DNA of 64,000 nt, taken from an uncultured Opitutales bacterium. Lineage in GTDB: Bacteria; Verrucomicrobiota; Verrucomicrobiia; Opitutales; Intestinicryptomonadaceae. The translations under genes and the position numbers were made by a program. The first letter of the stretch is position 1, and every line of letters begins with the position of its first letter. The DNA lies in assembly GCA_944389315.1 (NCBI GenBank), contig CALXLX010000012.1:1-64000 (forward strand), written 5' to 3'. The notes beneath the pieces are model-generated. The model worked only from the letters and a program-made list of their open reading frames with translations, made no database searches and was not told the DNA's origin. Positions 62,366 to 64,000 of this stretch are shown piece after piece.

Positions 62366-62515
62366 ATGTCCGGCGGGGGCGCGCGGAGTTGCGCCGTGCG
62401 GAATGCTTGCGCCTTGCCGCCCTTGCGCGGCGCGCAAACCATCTGCCTTGAAGGCATGGAGCCCACCCGCCCTTAAGCAAAAGACTTCTCCCGCCGCAAG
62501 GGAAAGGGGCGGAAT

Positions 62516-64000
62516 TTACCCGAGCATTTTCTCGCCGGATTTCTCCGTGCGTATGCGCTTGCTTACGTCCAATATGCGCTTGCGCATTCTTATGAAATGC
62601 GGTGTCGCCTCAACGAGTTCGTCCGGATATATGTACTCTATTGCGCGCTCCAAGGAGAACTTCATGGGGGGCGTGAGCACCACGGTCTGCTCCTTGTAGG
62701 ACATTCTTATGTTCGTAAGATGCTTTTCCCTGCAGGGGTTTACGGGTATGTCTACCGCCTTCGGATTTTCGCCTACTATCTGGCCGGCGTAAATTTCCTC
62801 CTGCGGGCCGACGAACAGCCTGCCCCTCTCCTCGAGGTTCAGCAGCGCAAAGCGCGTTGACTCCCCGGTTTCCATGGACACGAGCCTGCCCGTCTTTTTG
62901 CCGCCTATCTCCCCGGCATACGGAGCGTACTGCCTGAACAGGTGGGAGAAAATTCCGTGCCCCGAAGTCAGGTTTACAAGCTCGAACTCAAAGCCTATTA
63001 TGCCGCGCGTTGGCACGCATGCGGTAATCTCGGTGCGCGAGCCGTTTTGAACTTGGCGCATCTCCTCTATCTGGGCCCTGCGCTCGGCGAGCATTCCCAT
63101 GGCGGAATTTGAGTGCTCCGAGGGAACCTCCACATACACGGTTTCGTAGGGCTCCAAGAGCTCCCCGTTTTCGTCGCGCTTGTATATCACGTTGGGGCGC
63201 GATATGCATATCTCGTAGCCTTCGCGGCGCATGGTTTCGGCGAGTATGGCAATTTGCATGGCCCCGCGGGCGGATACCTTGAACACTCCCGCCTTGTCGG
63301 AATCCTCGACCTTTATGGAGATGTTTGTGCGCATCTCGCGCATAAGGCGCTCCCTGATGACGCGCGTGGTGACAAGCTTGCCGTCGCGCCCCATGAAGGG
63401 GCCGTCGTTTATGGATATTTCCATGGATATGGTCGGCGGGTCTATGGCCACGAAGGGCAGGGCGGGCATATCTTCGGCTCCGCAGAGCGTAAGGCCTATG
63501 TCCGCCTCCTCGAATCCCGCAACGCCAACTATGTCTCCGGCCAAGCCCTTGTCGGCGTCTATCGAGCTTAGGGCCGAATATTCAAATATACGCGTTGCCA
63601 CGCCCTTAATGCGAATTGAATCTCCCTTTACAAGCCACAGGGTATCGCCCTTTTTCACGCTTCCGGAAGTGACTTTGCCTATGGCCACCCTGCCGACGTA
63701 GTTGTCCCAGTCTATGTTTGAAATCAGCATCTGGAAGGTTCCGTCGGGCGAGACGTCCTTCGGGGCGGGTATGGCCTGTATTATCTTCTCGAGCAGGGGG
63801 GTGCAGTCCTTGCGCTCGTCGGATAGATTGTTTACAAAGTATCCGTCCTTGGCGGAGCCGTAGAGCACGGGGGCGTCGAACTGCTCGTCGGTCGCGCCAA
63901 GCTCGAGGAGAAGCTCGAGCACTTTGTCCTTTACCCCCTCCGGGTCGGCGTTGGGCCTGTCTATCTTGTTTACCACTATTATGGGCTTAAGCCCCGCGGC
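62516..64000 (-). CDS. typA: ribosome-associated GTPase TypA/BipA (N-terminus beyond the window)
   Basis: The frame is open to the window edge. The last residues upstream read AAGLKPIIVVNKIDRP, the G4 (NKID) region of the GTPase domain, so about 125 N-terminal residues are missing. What remains: the rest of the G domain, domain II (VGRVAIGKVTSGSVKKGDTLWL), the EF-G-like domain III/V and the TypA-specific C-terminal part (RFALLNLEERGRLFVGPQEEIYAGQIVGEN, 48-residue tail ending in KRIRTEKSGEKMLG). It assists large-subunit assembly and stress adaptation. No gene overlaps it. Confidence 0.95.
   Translation of the reverse strand, partial: AAGLKPIIVVNKIDRPNADPEGVKDKVLELLLELGATDEQFDAPVLYGSAKDGYFVNNLSDERKDCTPLLEKIIQAIPAPKDVSPDGTFQMLISNIDWDNYVGRVAIGKVTSGSVKKGDTLWLVKGDSIRIKGVATRIFEYSALSSIDADKGLAGDIVGVAGFEEADIGLTLCGAEDMPALPFVAIDPPTISMEISINDGPFMGRDGKLVTTRVIRERLMREMRTNISIKVEDSDKAGVFKVSARGAMQIAILAETMRREGYEICISRPNVIYKRDENGELLEPYETVYVEVPSEHSNSAMGMLAERRAQIEEMRQVQNGSRTEITACVPTRGIIGFEFELVNLTSGHGIFSHLFRQYAPYAGEIGGKKTGRLVSMETGESTRFALLNLEERGRLFVGPQEEIYAGQIVGENPKAVDIPVNPCREKHLTNIRMSYKEQTVVLTPPMKFSLERAIEYIYPDELVEATPHFIRMRKRILDVSKRIRTEKSGEKMLG

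Overview
The window reads like a chromosomal segment of a Gram-negative, polysaccharide-degrading bacterium, most likely a member of the Verrucomicrobiota (Opitutales-like). The reasons are Kdo synthesis genes (kdsB, kdsD), a lipoprotein and many Sec signal peptides (an outer membrane), an LL-diaminopimelate aminotransferase (dapL), and many secreted glycoside hydrolases with no SusC/SusD pair beside them. Isoleucine is coded mainly by ATA, and many genes start without a clear Shine-Dalgarno sequence. The lineage call is an inference; no rRNA or other decisive marker lies in the window. I see no phage, transposon, CRISPR array or plasmid gene: this looks like stable chromosome with housekeeping operons and CAZyme genes interleaved.

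Layout. 1-8.2 kb: the 3' end of a GH78 rhamnosidase, a large GH106-like enzyme, an SGNH esterase and an unassigned clan-A-like glycosidase. 8.3-11.6 kb (minus strand): dapL-purU-nudix-pyrE. 11.7-15.2 kb (plus): panC-nadB-apt-lipoprotein. 15.5-16.5 kb: class II aldolase. 16.8-19.4 kb: kdsB (fused to a membrane segment)-kdsD-methyltransferase. 19.5-24.6 kb: GH97, U32 peptidase-family protein and an SMP-30-like secreted protein. 24.7-27.4 kb (minus): thiD-radC-tsaD, coupled by 4-nt overlaps. 27.5-32.6 kb (plus): rarA, a four-helix membrane protein, a secreted protein and hrpB. 32.6-37.4 kb: MATE pump, tyrS, glgC and a DUF456 protein. 37.6-41.2 kb (minus): tyrA-aroA/cmk fusion-plsC. 41.5-46.8 kb (minus): a lysine-rich starch-binding-like protein, folA, thyA, a 39-residue membrane ORF, hemL and nadE. 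46.9-52.8 kb (plus): an esterase, tRNA-Met, an unassigned (alpha/alpha)-type glycosidase, a small membrane protein and a GH16 enzyme with an internal discoidin-like domain. 52.9-58.3 kb: tRNA-Lys, pgpA, pgsA, coaD, a histidine-decarboxylase-like enzyme and two RNA methyltransferases. 58.4-64 kb: alkaline phosphatase plus a second GH106-like enzyme in one operon, then typA/bipA, cut by the window end.

How it fits together. The secreted enzymes (GH78, two GH106-like, GH97, GH16, two unassigned glycosidases, SGNH esterase, acetyl-esterase-like protein, alkaline phosphatase) suggest attack on decorated, rhamnose-containing plant or mucosal glycans, though they are scattered rather than gathered in one locus. 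The housekeeping operons cover NAD, CoA, folate/dTMP, pyrimidine, aromatic amino acid, lysine/peptidoglycan, Kdo and phospholipid synthesis. The most unusual items are three fusions or architectures (membrane-anchored KdsB, AroA-Cmk, and GH16 with a nested discoidin-like domain), a cytoplasmic-looking protein joining a histone-like tail to a carbohydrate-binding fold, an orphan histidine decarboxylase, and the ATA codon bias.
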